In this document: positions 37,901 through 49,975 of the stretch, piece by piece
How positions within the stretch are numbered: position 1 is the first letter of the stretch
Layout: every line of letters starts with the position of its first letter
Assembly: GCA_965153455.1 (NCBI GenBank)
Contig: OZ234493.1
Coordinates: 32,106,213 to 32,170,212, forward strand
Length of the DNA: 64,000 nt
Source of the DNA: Sphagnum compactum
Lineage: Eukaryota > Bryophyta > Sphagnopsida > Sphagnales
Direction of reading: 5' to 3'
The notes under the pieces: model-generated
Told to the model about the DNA's origin: nothing
What the model saw: only the letters and a program-made list of their open reading frames with translations
Databases searched by the model: none
Made by a program: the position numbers and the translations under genes

Positions 37901-40740
37901 TTTCACATTTAAATTATAGGTGAGGATGGGAAAATAATTAACATTGTATGTTGGGTTGTTGTAAACACTAGTTATTAAAGGCCCAAACATTTAATGTGGG
38001 ATCTTCTTAAAAAGTTGAAAGGAGGATAACTATTATAAGAAATAAGATTGGTGTTAAATGAAACAACATTAAGTAATTAACATCCCAAAGGCCTTTTAAA
38101 AGGATGAGATATGGTAATTGATGTTAGGTGTTTGAAATGGAAAGTTTGTCCAAATCTTAACCCTAATATCCAACCATAATCTCAACCTTGTGATCCTTAA
38201 ACATTGAAACTAGGGTTGATTGATTGGGTCTTAATTTTTAGACGAATTGTTAAGTTTAGGAACTTAAAATTTTTCATTAAAAAATAAGACCCTCAATTCT
38301 AGTTTTAGGGAATGATTTCATAAACAAAAACCCTTCAATTCTGGGTCTAGGTCAATTTTTCTTAATTGTAAGTTTTCATATACAATTGTTTATTATTTTT
38401 TACAAGACCTTTTAGTTTCAACTTCAAGATAGGGGCCAATTTTATATTATTATTTGAGATGGTTATAGGATCAAGTTCAGGGTTTGTTATAGGTTTTAGG
38501 GTTTTCTACTAAAAACATCGATTCTTCTTACGTTATAAAAGTAATATTTTGGAGTTTATGTTACAAAATGTGAACAAATGCACACGCACACACACCCACA
38601 CCCACATTTTGACATGCATGTTCCATCCACAACCAAATTTTTAAAGAATTTTTTGAACTAAACATGCTAAACATGAAACACATCAGAATTTTTGTCAAAT
38701 AAAATTGTATAAAATTTGTGTCAACAACCTTCTAAAACCTTTAGTTTTAACACTATCTTTATCAATAAGACATTTTGGCATAGAAAAGAAACCCTAATTT
38801 TTTATTCATGGCAACATTTACAAAGACTTCGATTTCCCACAAATTGCATTATGCAACCTTCTAAGTCGTTACTGTTTATGATCCTTGTCATATGTATGGC
38901 ATCTTCTTGTAAGGATAATATAGGCAATTATATTTCCAAATTTGGATGCAACTATCCAAGTACATTGTTTGATGCAACCTATTTTCGAAGTTATCAAACA
39001 ATTATTGCACATTCGTAAAACCATGAAGCATGTTTCTAATTAGAATCCCACTTGAACATTCTTTGTAGCATCCTAAAGTTCTATGTCCTACATCATGTTG
39101 ATAATATTAAGACATCATCATATCTAGATCCACAAAAATTCAACACCTTGAGGTTTTAAAGCTAGAAACTTAAGAGCTATACAAAAGGTCACAACTTCCA
39201 TCTTGGGCACAATAACAACAAACAACTTTTCAAATGAAAAATTAGGTTTTTTCTTGCTCAAAATTCATTGTTCAAAAACATCACACATGTTGCATTTTCA
39301 AAACAACTTCACAAAATATTTTAAAAGAGAAATATAAAATTAATGAAAATTTTGCAAGCGTTTGCCACATTGGGATTCAAGGATGTGGAGTTGTAAAAAA
39401 ATTCTACAATTCAAAAGAATAATGTTGTTATAGTGCTCACCTTTTCCCCCCAGTTTATTTAAGGTTACAACCACTTTCAAACTTGCAACATTGGTCTATT
39501 AAATATATTTCTCCCAAAGAGAAATTTAAAGTACATGTTCAAATTATTTATTAAAGGGAATTTTTTAATTAATTTTTAGTAATTTTTTTCAATAACTATA
39601 GAAGAAGAAAAATAGCTGCAAAAAGTACATGTCCAAAGTCATCTTTTAAATACCAAAAATACCTATTAATAATATTTTTTAAATCAACAAAAATACCTAC
39701 CAAAAGTGGTTTTAAAACCACCATAAAAACCTAGCAAAAAGAGTTAGAAAACTATTGTAAATTCCTACCAAAAATATTTACAAACTATCGAATTGACCCT
39801 ACCAAACTTTATTTTAACAACAATTTCATAAGTCAAATCAACTCTAATTGGGACATTTGATACGAAATATCTTTCCAAGGGTTACAAAATGAATATTTAA
39901 AAGAAGCAATTTGAAATCATTTTGAAAAAGTTACGAATTTCTAATGTTTCCTAGCTAAAACACTTTACTAATCAACATTGACCTAGCAAGACAACTCTAC
40001 AATTTTAATAAGGGTAATGGCCTAATTTTTTTGAATAACAACTAATTTTTGAAGAGATTCGATGTTTGAGAAGGGTACCAACTAATCTTACGGTTGACAT
40101 TGCCTCTATCAAATACCTTTCTATAACCCTTTAGAATTGGACAACATCGACTTTCATTTAATATTTAAACTTTAAATTATTGGATATAATAATCTTGTTT
40201 TTTCATGTTTCGAAGGTGTTCTAGCGAAGATCACACCACTTGATATGATAGAATTGTATGTGTTTTGAGCATTTATGTATTTTTTTCCATTTGAAATGAA
40301 AAAATTGATCACATAAGATTTTAATTCAACACACTCATTGTTTCAATCTTTGAATTTTGTTGCAAACATTTTAAAATATATTTAATCATTACCCACGATT
40401 AGTGGTACTTATGCATCATAATTATAATGATAATTTGCATAGGTTTGAAAAAAAATCTACTTACCATAATTTGGTTTAGTAGAAGATTCCTTGTAAGCTC
40501 ATTCAATAGATGATTTATTGAGTGGTTCATTACAAGTTCTTGAAAACGAACATGAATTTTTTTTACCTTTTTTATCTTTTAAAAAGATCCAAACAACTTT
40601 AAACCTTACATAAACCTAAAACCCTAACCTTAGTACTTGTGCTAATGACTTGGACGTAATAAAAAAAACCATAAAATTCAATAGCTAGGTTTAAATCTAA
40701 AAATAATTGTCCCCAACGTTTCCTTGGGTGGGTCTGGCTT
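31991..40740. other. Long AT-rich gene-less stretch
   Basis: No protein family is recognisable on either strand. Contents include repeated AATAAATAAATA runs (32,356-32,706), the second copy of the 29-kb dispersed repeat at about 33,080-33,260, an (AT)n tract (about 35,447-35,473), a CACACA-type tract at 38,580-38,606 and a weak ACCAAAAATACCTA-type repeat at about 39,640-39,800. Reverse transcriptase and integrase motifs were looked for by eye and not seen. Confidence 0.5.
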
Positions 40741-40746
40741 TTGAAA

Positions 40747-40773
40747 CATTTATTGACCCAAGGTCAATAAATG
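40747..40773. repeat. Perfect 12-bp stem hairpin
   Basis: CATTTATTGACC, a three-base spacer CAA, and the exact reverse complement. No gene is adjacent, so its meaning is unknown. Confidence 0.8.
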
Positions 40774-41964
40774 GTGGGTCTTGTCAAATGTTGTGCATGG
40801 TTAGTTGAATTTTTTAATAGCCACAATTTCAAGTTTTTCAAAACCTATCATTATCAAATTTATCATTATTTTATTTTGTTTTAAATGTCTTGTACAATTT
40901 TAATTATTCTACAATTCAATTGTCAAAGTTACTTATAGGATTGGTTTTCTCATGATTAAAGAACAACTAATTATAAATATTAATTATTTAAATTAAATAA
41001 CCATGTCATAGGTTGCGATGTGGCCAAAAACAAATATTCATGCAAAAACCCATAGTAGTTTACATAAAAAAATTCATTTCGCTATATCAATATGCATCAC
41101 AACCTCAACTCATCTTGACATTCTCTCTTTATCTTCAAATTTGAATTTAAAAATCTTCACACCACATGACATAATTGCCACATATACATGTTTACTCATA
41201 ACCTATTCTATTTCAATTGGATGGAGATGTCCAAACATTAAACCCTCACTTGTATTAGTAGGTTTTTTTTTTTCATTCCCAACACTATGTAACTATTACA
41301 AGTTCATTCCAAATCACATCACTATCCACTGATGCCTAACAACGTTTGATTACAACAATTTAGTTTCCCAACTTGATTTTTCACATTAAAAGTAACAACC
41401 TTCAATATCCACAAGTCATCTATAAAATATGAACTTGAATTCTTAATAATTTTGTACCTTCATTACTTTTTGCAAACAACAACAACATGCCTAAACCTTC
41501 ATGATCAATGTAACATTTCTATTTGGACAAGACCCTATCGCGTTGACAAATCAATTCACATATCTAATTCATCTCATTCCTTGCAAATTCCAAAAACCTT
41601 AGATACATCTAAATGTATAAACCAAAACATATTGTGATTAACAACACTTTCCACAAGACATTTAATGAAAAAAAACCCCAATTGTCCATGGTGAACACCT
41701 TTTCAAAAAACCACTATGATGTAAAACAAATAGCCAATCACCCAAATTAACGATATGATGTTTATCATTCATGTATCCTTAAAGTCTCTTGTGAGTTTCA
41801 ACCACATAATTAGAAAAAACTACAATTCCCATGCTTTTCATGGGAACATTGACTTCATTTTGTCATCACGTATTTCAACATCTTTGAATATACTAAGCAC
41901 GTTATAATTATTACAAATTAATTGTCTTTTGAAAAACATAATAGCAAACCCAACTTAACAAGTC

Positions 41965-42105
41965 ATTGGCACCCCCAAATTAAGCTCATTGGTAGGGGCT
42001 AACATGAATTTCACATGTACACCACTAGGTTTGAACCAAGAACCTTTTGTGATCATCGGGTCCCAAAAAAGGCTACACCAATGAGCCATCACCCCTAGGG
42101 TCACA
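41965..42105 (-). mobile_element. tRNA-derived SINE-like element
   Basis: On the - strand the order is a box-A-like TGGCTCATTGGTG and, about 45 bases later, a box-B-like TGGTTCAAACCT. These are the two internal RNA polymerase III promoter elements of tRNA-derived SINEs. It does not fold as a complete tRNA and has no anticodon arm I could place. Ends are approximate. Confidence 0.5.
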
Positions 42106-42864
42106 ACAAAAGAAATCCACCTTTGTAGAACCACACCACTAAACAACATTTACTCATGTGCACATATTTCACGTTCAAAGCAAGGTTGCCAACATCCCTC
42201 TTTTTGAGGATGTCCTTGGAACATTTTGAATAGGGCATCCTTAGTAATTTTAAAGTTTGAGATGGATTTTTAGGCTTGGATCAATGTTTTTTATTTCAAT
42301 TTCTCTAGGTAAAGGGTTTGGCTACCATGTGATTGTTGCGAGGTGCTTAATCGGTTTTTTTTTGTGGTCAATAAATTGGTGATGTTAAAAGAAATCTCAT
42401 GTTTTAGTTATGTGAAGTAAGATGTGTTCATATTGTGTCATGAAAACCCACAATGAATTTGATGTGCATGTGGTTACAACTATTTCCATACATAGTTTAT
42501 ATGTGTAAAGGATGCTTAAGCAAGTCAAACAAGTGGCAACAAAGACTTCAATATGCTAGTTTTTGTGGCTACTAAAAGTAATGAAAATTCCAAAAGATGA
42601 AAAGTAATAATAAAATGTTGCCATTTTCATTATTAAATGAAAAAAAAGTAAACAATATGATAAAACATAAAAATAGAGCTTTGATCTTCACAAATGAAGA
42701 CCTAGTAAATATGATAAACCTTTTCTTAAAAAAATGGCTTCATAACTGATGAACAAATAAATATGACAAAAAAAAAACCATTCACCATTTCCCAAGTTGC
42801 AACAAATATAAATTTTTAATTTGCATTTATATCTTTGAAGCTTGAACTTACATTCAAAACAAAT

Positions 42865-42960
42865 AGCTTAAAGGGGATTTGAACCCCAACCCTAAAAAAA
42901 TGTTACCCATTACAACTCAAGCCTTACCCTGCACCCCAAATCCAACCAAACAAAACTAAG
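42865..42960 (-). mobile_element. Second tRNA-derived SINE-like element
   Basis: On the - strand a box-A-like AAGGCTTGAGTTGTAATGGG precedes a box-B GGGTTCAAATCC by about 40 bases. It is not a functional tRNA by inspection. It lies about 0.8 kb from the other SINE-like unit and in the same orientation. Confidence 0.45.
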
Positions 42961-43599
42961 ACATAAAAACAAAAAAAAGAATTTGGGGTTCACCAATGAC
43001 CTAAATGTTAGAGTTGATGACCCATATCGCCACCTTTGACAACGAGCATTTGAACTAAATGTGACACAAATGATGCTAACCATCATATAAATAGAGACAC
43101 CATATTTCAAAATTGTAACATCTTTTTTATTGTTGCCATCCAAGGCTCAACAAAACTCCTAATATATAACTAATTTCCAACTAGTATAGATTAATATGAA
43201 TGGTCTCGTATTTTCAATTAACCATGCAAAATTAGTGACAAACTATAGTGTTTCCCTCCCCATGATTGCAACTTGACTATATGATTACATGAGAGGATAA
43301 GATCTAGTGTTATTTGGAACCACTGTATGTTTAAATGGTTTATTTTGGTGAAGATGTGAATGGTCATGGTGCTACATAGTATGGAGGACGAACACACTTT
43401 CTCCAACCTTGCATTCATAAAATCAAAGTTGTGGAATCGATTCACTACCCATTTGGACCTTGTTGTTTAGACGTATGTGCAAAAGTTGTACGCTTTAAAA
43501 CACTTTCCCATTTTATCAAAGCTCTGTGTGATTGAAATAAGAACCAAGTAAGATATGGGTTGAATGCTTAATTTTATGGATGGGTTGCATATGTTAATC

Positions 43600-44115
43600 A
43601 ACTACATATATCTTATAATTAGATTTGGCTAAATCTTCTTGTGGTTGATCACCACTTTCGATGCAACATGAGAAAATTGAAAAAAACAACCAATAAAATT
43701 TTTGGTTAAAATAACATTTTCATTTTTAATTTCTTGCTATGTTATATGAAGGTATTGTTAAATTGTACCAAAATAACATTGAAATAAATAACTCAAAACA
43801 TTTTAGGTATTTTATTCAATATTTAGAAATCATAGTTTTATTCTAAACCATAGAAAATAGTGAAATTTTATATTAACAATAAATCATAGCAATATTTGTT
43901 AATAAATATTCAAATTTGAAGTTACATATGCATATTGTAAGTTTGTAATTTAAGAAATAAATAACACTAATAAGCTTTAGATTCAAAGTTTCTTCCAATA
44001 AACCTTAGACCCTTAATGGTTTTTTTTCCAACTTTCTCACAATGATCATTGAAAGTGGTGATCAACCATAAGAAGATTTGGCCAAATTTAGCTACAAGAC
44101 AAATATACAAGTAAA
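43600..44115. mobile_element. MITE-like element with inverted terminal arms
   Basis: The 37-bp arms at 43623-43659 and 44051-44087 are inverted copies differing at two positions by eye; key block GGTTGATCACCACTTTC. Weaker similarity continues outward for about 25 bp. The interior of about 390 bp is AT-rich and non-coding. The arm sequence is related to the foldback element at 30.4 kb and to the fragment at 49.87 kb. Confidence 0.75.
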
Positions 44116-45119
44116 AAATCTAGGGATCCTATTACAAATTGACTAACCATTAAAATCTCTTAGTTAAATATGGAAATTTCAAATGAAGGAAACTTAGCAA
44201 TTTCATAACTTTCTTCCTCAAAATGTGGCAATTTATTTGGAAAATTTCCAAATAGTTTTTTTGACCATGTTGCAAAATGGTGAATTTTACCACAAAAGAA
44301 AATTTGAAAACCTTACATTTGCATTGTACTAATATTGATTCAATGCACCAAAATATCATAGAATTCTGATTTGTATTCACATGGATTAATATTGATTCAA
44401 AACCATTATAATGTTTTAAATAAATTAATCAAATGAAAGTTTGAATGGATGGAAACATGAACCTTAGAGTTTAAAACTAATTACCCCAAAATATTTATGT
44501 ATAAACCTAAAAATTCTAGTGGTTATAATGTCCTATAAATTAATAACTATATAAACATATACAAATGCCATACATAATAATCTTCTAAGAGTGAATGATA
44601 GATTAAAATTGAACATAATGAAATGAAAAAATTAAATGAATGATGAAATAAAAGTTTATTATGTTACATTTAGTGCGGTCTTTGCAACTTGAGGTTCCAA
44701 CTTGAGACCTCCACTTTTCAAAAGAGATCAAATGAATTTTGTTGCAAATATGTGTATATGAAAATTTCCCCCCAAAATCCAACCGAAGATTGTTTTTAAT
44801 TCGTATTAAAAATGTGCAAATATTCATAAATGTTTGATGCCCTCTTTAATTCTAAATTTATCAAGTCTATTGTTTAAATAAATTAAGTACATCTTGCATT
44901 AAATGGTCCAAAGTGGAGGTGAAGGTTTAAAACCATTGCCAAAAAGACTCATGTGATTGTAATATTCACATTTGGGGTTAATGACTTATTATCATCATGA
45001 GTTCAAATAAGACTAAAACAGGTCAATCGGTAAATATGCAATACCCACATTTTTTGTTATAATTTCATCAATTGAAGTTCACAATTTGCAAGTGCATAGG
45101 TAGTAGGTATGATGATGGG

Positions 45120-45850
45120 CATGTAGGTACGTTTTGCTAAAAGGTAGATGTTTTGTTAGGAAATAAAATGGTATTGTTGAATTTAAATACAAGTTTTGTT
45201 TAAAAAAAGACGTTTAATTAGAAAAAATTAAAGGTTTTGACAATGAACAAAAGTTTAGCCATGATGATATAAAGGTTTTGTCGAAAAATTATAATGTTTT
45301 AGCCAAGACATAAAAGTTTTGTTGAAATGTGGAAATTTAATCTAGTAGCAAAGAAGTTTAATGAGGAAAATATAGAGGTTTTGCCAATAGATGAAAATTT
45401 GACCAAGAAACAAAAAGGGTTTTGTTGAGAGGCAAATGTTTAACCAGGAAGAGATATAAGTTTTGTTAAGTGATAGAGGTTTAATAAAAAAAAGGATAAA
45501 GGTTTTGTTGAAGTGTGGAGGTTTAGTTAGGTTAGTACGAAGGTTTGATGAAGCATGGAAGTTTCGTTAGGAAGATATCAAGGTATGAAAAATAAAGGTT
45601 TAGCTAAGGAATATAAAAGTTTTGTCAGGTGATAAATATTTAGCTAAGAAAAAAAAAGTTCAGTAAAAAACTAAAGAAAGCTTTTGTCAAAAAATAAAGG
45701 TTTAACCAAGGAATAGAAAAGTTTTGTTAAGAGATAGAAAGTTAGTTAAGGAGTAGACATGTTTTTGTTGAGGAGAATTAAAGGTTTAGCTCAAAAGAAA
45801 TAGAGGTTTTGAGAAGAGGTAGAGGTTTAGCCAGGAAAGGATAGAAAGTA
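45120..45850. repeat. Highly diverged purine-rich minisatellite
   Basis: Two alternating phrases, AAGGTTTTGTTGA-like and AGGTTTAGCCAAGGAA-like, recur for about 730 bp with a combined period of roughly 40-45 bp, some 16-18 times. Copies are strongly diverged but consistently oriented. There is no open frame across it. Confidence 0.8.
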
Positions 45851-45873
45851 AATAAGTAAGGGGTTAATTGTTG

Positions 45874-45913
45874 TTGGTTAATTGTCATTAGGGCCCTAAT
45901 GACAATTAACCAA
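45874..45913. repeat. Perfect 40-bp palindrome without spacer
   Basis: The left half TTGGTTAATTGTCATTAGGG is followed immediately by its exact reverse complement, centred on GGGCCC. The right half ends AACCAA. A partial direct copy of the left end (GGTTAATTGT) lies 14 bp upstream at 45862. Confidence 0.93.
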
Positions 45914-46421
45914 GGTAGCTAGGTGTGTAGGGTAACTAGGGTTAAAGGGTGCTATGGAGGTCAGGATTGAGAAAAAAAAAGGGTCAAGAAAAATAAAATA
46001 AACCAAAGGTCAACAACCCAAAAAAGTTGACTGTAGTACAATGTTGGTTAACAGAGGGGTCAGGAGGCGGATGAATAAAGCAGCCCATCCATCCTATGGA
46101 CAAAGCGGCCAACTGGTGCAGTCATGGGGGCTGGTTCACTCTGGCCGGCCGGCGGTAAGGACCCATAGCCGATTTAAGGTCTCCCGTCTTGTCCCACTTA
46201 GACGGTGCCCTTCCCAGTCCAGTTTGTCTAAGTGGGCTTGGAGCTCTAACCGGACCCGGATCCGTGCGAAAACCCGGAACCGGCCTACACTGGTTGTCGA
46301 GACGATGGAGACGAAGCGAGAGAGACAGAGCGCGCCGATCATTTGTGGTATGCATGGTGTGAAATTCCGACAGTAGACAAATTCTCAACAAGCTTGCCGT
46401 AAGTCCTGGAAGTGGAGAATC

Positions 46422-46423
<2 letters not shown>

Positions 46424-46460
<37 letters not shown>
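46424..46460. repeat. (GA)n microsatellite in the cornichon leader
   Basis: About eighteen perfect GA units, about 50 bases before the cornichon start codon. GA/CT repeats near the start are frequent in plant leaders and core promoters. Confidence 0.85.
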
Positions 46461-46462
<2 letters not shown>

Positions 46463-46509
46463 GGAGCTGAATCCTGAGTTTCACGGGTTGAAAGTTGGAG
46501 GCCTCTATC

Positions 46510-48056
46510 ATGGCGGGAGACGTGGTCCTGTGGTTCATCTGCTTCTTTGCTGTGGCTTCACTCCTTGGGATTTTAGTGTACCAGGTATGTTTTTCTTCCC
46601 TCTCTCCCAAGCCATCAAGTCCTCAAGTACTGCCTAGATGATGCAATCATTGTTTAGGGTTTAGGGTTTAGCTTCTTCTTCTTCTTGTTTCCTCATTCTG
46701 TGTACATGTAATCTTAGCTGGAATGTCTCTAAGAGATTTCCTGGATAATTTTTTTTGGGGGATGATTGAGGTCCTCTGAACGATCATCCGAAAAACACTT
46801 CATAGATTTGACACTAGCTTGAACTACGGTTTCTTTCTTATCCGCAGTTGATGTGCTTATCGGACCTGGAATTTGACTACATCAATCCCTTTGACACTGC
46901 CAAACGCATCAATAAGGTTATTGAACCGGAGTTTGTGATTCATGCGGGAATGACTGTGCTCTTGCTTCTCTGTGGTGTTTGGCTTATGTTCTTCATCAAC
47001 TTGCCTCTCCTTTACCTGCACGCTCGCCTGTAAGTCCATCCTCCATTTATACATATGCTTTCCACGTTGCTTCTGATAGCTGGATGATGCCATTGCAATT
47101 TTGTCAAGTACCCCAGACAATTCTGCTATATTTCCACATTGATCCATCGCCAAGAGACTATGGTCCAACTTTGTAGGTTTAGGGTTTTACACAACGTTGT
47201 TGCTGTCTGGGCATGATGGCTTGTAGGTTTAGGGTTTTCTGCATTGTTGTTGCTGTTTGGGCATGTGGACTTGTAGGTTTAGGGTTTTATGCATTGTTGT
47301 TGCTGTCTGGACATGATGGTTCTTGGGTTTGTGGAATTTCGGTGCTATGTCAGATATTTGAGGAGACAACACCTGGTGGATGTAACTGAGATTTTCAATC
47401 ATTTGGACTACGAGAAGACCTACCGGTTGCTGAAGCTTGGGTTCTATCTTGTCCTCTTACTAGTTGTCATTTACAGGTGCTCAATTCTCCTCATAAGTCC
47501 CCAGTTTCTCATAGAAATTGCAATTGAGAATTGTTGTTACACCTGCTGTATATCTAAAGGCATTTCAATAGCCTGCATGCTTGTTGCCATAAATAAGTAC
47601 AGTTTCACTCCATACCAGTGTTGGCCAGACTTTCAGCTGGTATGAGGCAAGGTATACACCTTGTACAATCTTGTGAGGTATATATTTACCTGACCTCATA
47701 CCAGCCAAAAATCAGCTTGTGTTGAAGAACCAAATTGAACATGGCCGATATTAGTTGGAACTTTGTATAGTTATGTCTGTGCTTCTTGCATTCACTTTCA
47801 CTAAAGGGTTCTTTCTCCTCTCATCAGTTTGCTCCTCCAGTTCCATTCTCTGCTAGCTATCTTGGCAACCTATATCTTGACTTGATACAGTATCAGCACT
47901 TTTTGAATTCTTGGCAGGAAGTTATGTCCTGCTCTAGCTTTCTTCCCCATAATATGTGCAACCAAAGTAGTGTCAGCAAAGAATGCCTGCAGATTGTTGA
48001 GCTCACATATGTTGGTGCTATTTTCTTGTTGCAGAATGTTGATGGTGGTCATTTGA
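46510..48056 (+). CDS. CNIH: Cornichon-family ER cargo receptor
   Basis: Four coding exons (46510-46584, 46848-47029, 47354-47476 and 48035-48056) join in frame to 133 residues, close to the usual plant cornichon length of about 135-140. Cornichon proteins are small ER-Golgi membrane proteins that recruit transmembrane cargo into COPII vesicles. Family signatures are plain: LVYQLMCLSDLEFDYINPFD after the first membrane helix (residues about 4-25), a second hydrophobic stretch (about 52-76), YLRRQHLVDVTEIFN, and a third helix (LGFYLVLLLVVIYRMLMVVI) at the C terminus. The last coding exon carries only seven codons including the stop, and the protein ends without the acidic tail seen in some plant homologues. 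That exon is the least certain part. All introns are GT-AG. Intron 2 carries a 50-bp triple repeat, and intron 3 a dispersed repeat. Confidence 0.9.
47171..47320. repeat. Three tandem 50-bp repeats in cornichon intron 2
   Basis: Units 47171-47220, 47221-47270 and 47271-47320 are exactly 50 bp each and begin TTGTAGGTTTAGGGTTTT, which contains a plant telomere-type motif. They differ at a few positions. The array ends 33 bp before the exon 3 acceptor. Confidence 0.95.
47611..47721. repeat. Hairpin-forming dispersed repeat in cornichon intron 3
   Basis: A 12-bp perfect inverted repeat (GCTGGTATGAGG at 47636-47647 and its complement at 47694-47705) encloses 46 bp. The right side continues into CCAGCCAAAAATCAGC, shared with the repeat inside the RopGEF intron at 16.76 kb. 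Confidence 0.75.
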
Positions 48057-48784
48057 ACATCATCAGTGGAAGAATATAGATGATTGTGGTTTTTAGAGTA
48101 GCAATTGATTGCCACTATCTGCGCTTAACTGTGCCAGCCATATAAATTCACATTCCAAGTTGTCAGGACTTGAACATTAGCATGAAGTCTCAACACAGAG
48201 CTGTAGATGTTCAAATTCACATACTCATCTGTACAATTCTCATTTGTTGTGGATGTTGTAGAATTGGTTGACACAATGTGCTACATTATGTATGGCCATA
48301 CAACTGAATTGTCAACTACTTTGTTATATCACAAAAATAATCTACTTCATGTACATGATTCCTTCCCATTCATCTTAGCAGGATGGTCCTACTTGAGATT
48401 TTTGTGATTCATTGTTCCCATCTAAAACAGTAGAGTCAGATTTATTATTATCTATGTAGATTTCAAACATTCTTGTGTTGAAATTTTCATACACTTATGC
48501 ATGACCTACAGAGACATTTTGGTCTGATTCATAATCTACACTGCAATGGAGCTTACAGAAAGGGGGCAAATGTGAGAAATCATTTGCCCCCACATAAGTA
48601 CTGGAAGCAGCTCACTAGAAGGCTCTAAGAGTCTAGCCATTTCTAGCAGAAGACATTGGGAGTTTATATCCCATTACAATGGAATACAAAATGATGTGAA
48701 TAACACAATCGACTTAAGGAGCCTATAAGTTTCAGATAAAAAGGTGGTGTATAAATACACCATAGAAAGGGTTAAGGACACAAT
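48057..48784. other. Convergent 3' flanks of cornichon and H3 genes
   Basis: This is the space between the cornichon stop (+) and the histone H3 stop (-). Nothing beyond presumed untranslated regions is recognised. Short open frames have no family resemblance. Confidence 0.5.
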
Positions 48785-49285
<501 letters not shown>

Positions 49286-49396
49286 TTACAATTGCCTCAG
49301 AATCAAACGAAATTTCGACCAAAATGCGAAGCGATCAGAAGCACGAGACGATCGAAATGCGCGGGAGTTGATATCAAACCGTGAAGAATGCCGCGA

Positions 49397-49547
49397 ATAT
49401 ATCCACGACTCAGTTCGTTACCGAACCAAAGTCGAGCGAATACGTTCGGAACGAAGCTGAATCCGAAGCTGAGTTTCGAAAGCAGTGATCCGTGTGAGTA
49501 GCAGTTCGGGGATTTGATTGGATGTTTTGATTTGCAGCCAATGGGTT
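49397..49547 (-). promoter_or_regulatory. Candidate H3 promoter elements
   Basis: Upstream of the H3 start on the - strand are a CCAAT box in reverse (CCCATTGGCTGC, 49536-49547), an octamer-like CACGGATC (49487-49494; plant histone octamer consensus CGCGGATC) and a TATA-like GGATATATTC (49395-49404). Order and spacing are plausible for a plant histone promoter. The call rests on motif matching only. Confidence 0.4.
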
Positions 49548-49815
49548 GTGCGGTTCGGGAGAACAGGGATCGCCACTGTAAAAGCATGTCTGACTGTTGG
49601 ATCTGATTTTTACAGTACAATCGGACGGACAGTTTTCACTTTTTGTCACCCTATGGCTCCGAGTGTGTTTTTTTTTCTCCCCCGACAAATTTTGTTGTTT
49701 TATTTTATTTTATTAAAAATTGGGAATTAAAAAAAATTGTAGTGTAAATTCGACTAATTTCGCTATTTTTTTATTGGAAATTTTTCGCCAATTTTTCGAT
49801 ATCATAAAATTGGGA

Positions 49816-49833
49816 CCCCCCCCCCCCCCCCCC
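49816..49833. repeat. 18-base C run
   Basis: Uninterrupted cytosines in AT-rich DNA, one of several long C/G mononucleotide runs in the window. Confidence 0.9.
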
Positions 49834-49869
49834 TTCTTGAGCTTGTCACGCGTTTTGGTTTCAGACGGT

Positions 49870-49975
49870 GTTGTAGCCACAATGGCGATGATCCACAGGA
49901 AGATTTAGTCAAATTTGGCTACAAGTTAAATATAAAAGTAATAAAAAAAGCATCCTTCTATATTTTAGGCTACCT
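49870..49975. mobile_element. Fragment of the foldback/MITE family
   Basis: The ordered motifs GTAGCC, ATGGCGATGATCCACA, GATTTAG-CAAATTTGGCTACAAG and AAAGCATCCTTCTAT match the right arm of the 30.4-kb element. No inverted partner is evident here. Confidence 0.6.

Noticed and set aside
31990-46000. LTR retrotransposon with reverse transcriptase
   Set aside because: Scanned for YxDD-type and integrase motifs in the open frames and found none; the region is too fragmented to support the call.
46122-46610. 163-codon frame on - opposite the cornichon leader
   Set aside because: Runs through the GA repeat and the first coding exon of cornichon on the other strand; no family resemblance.
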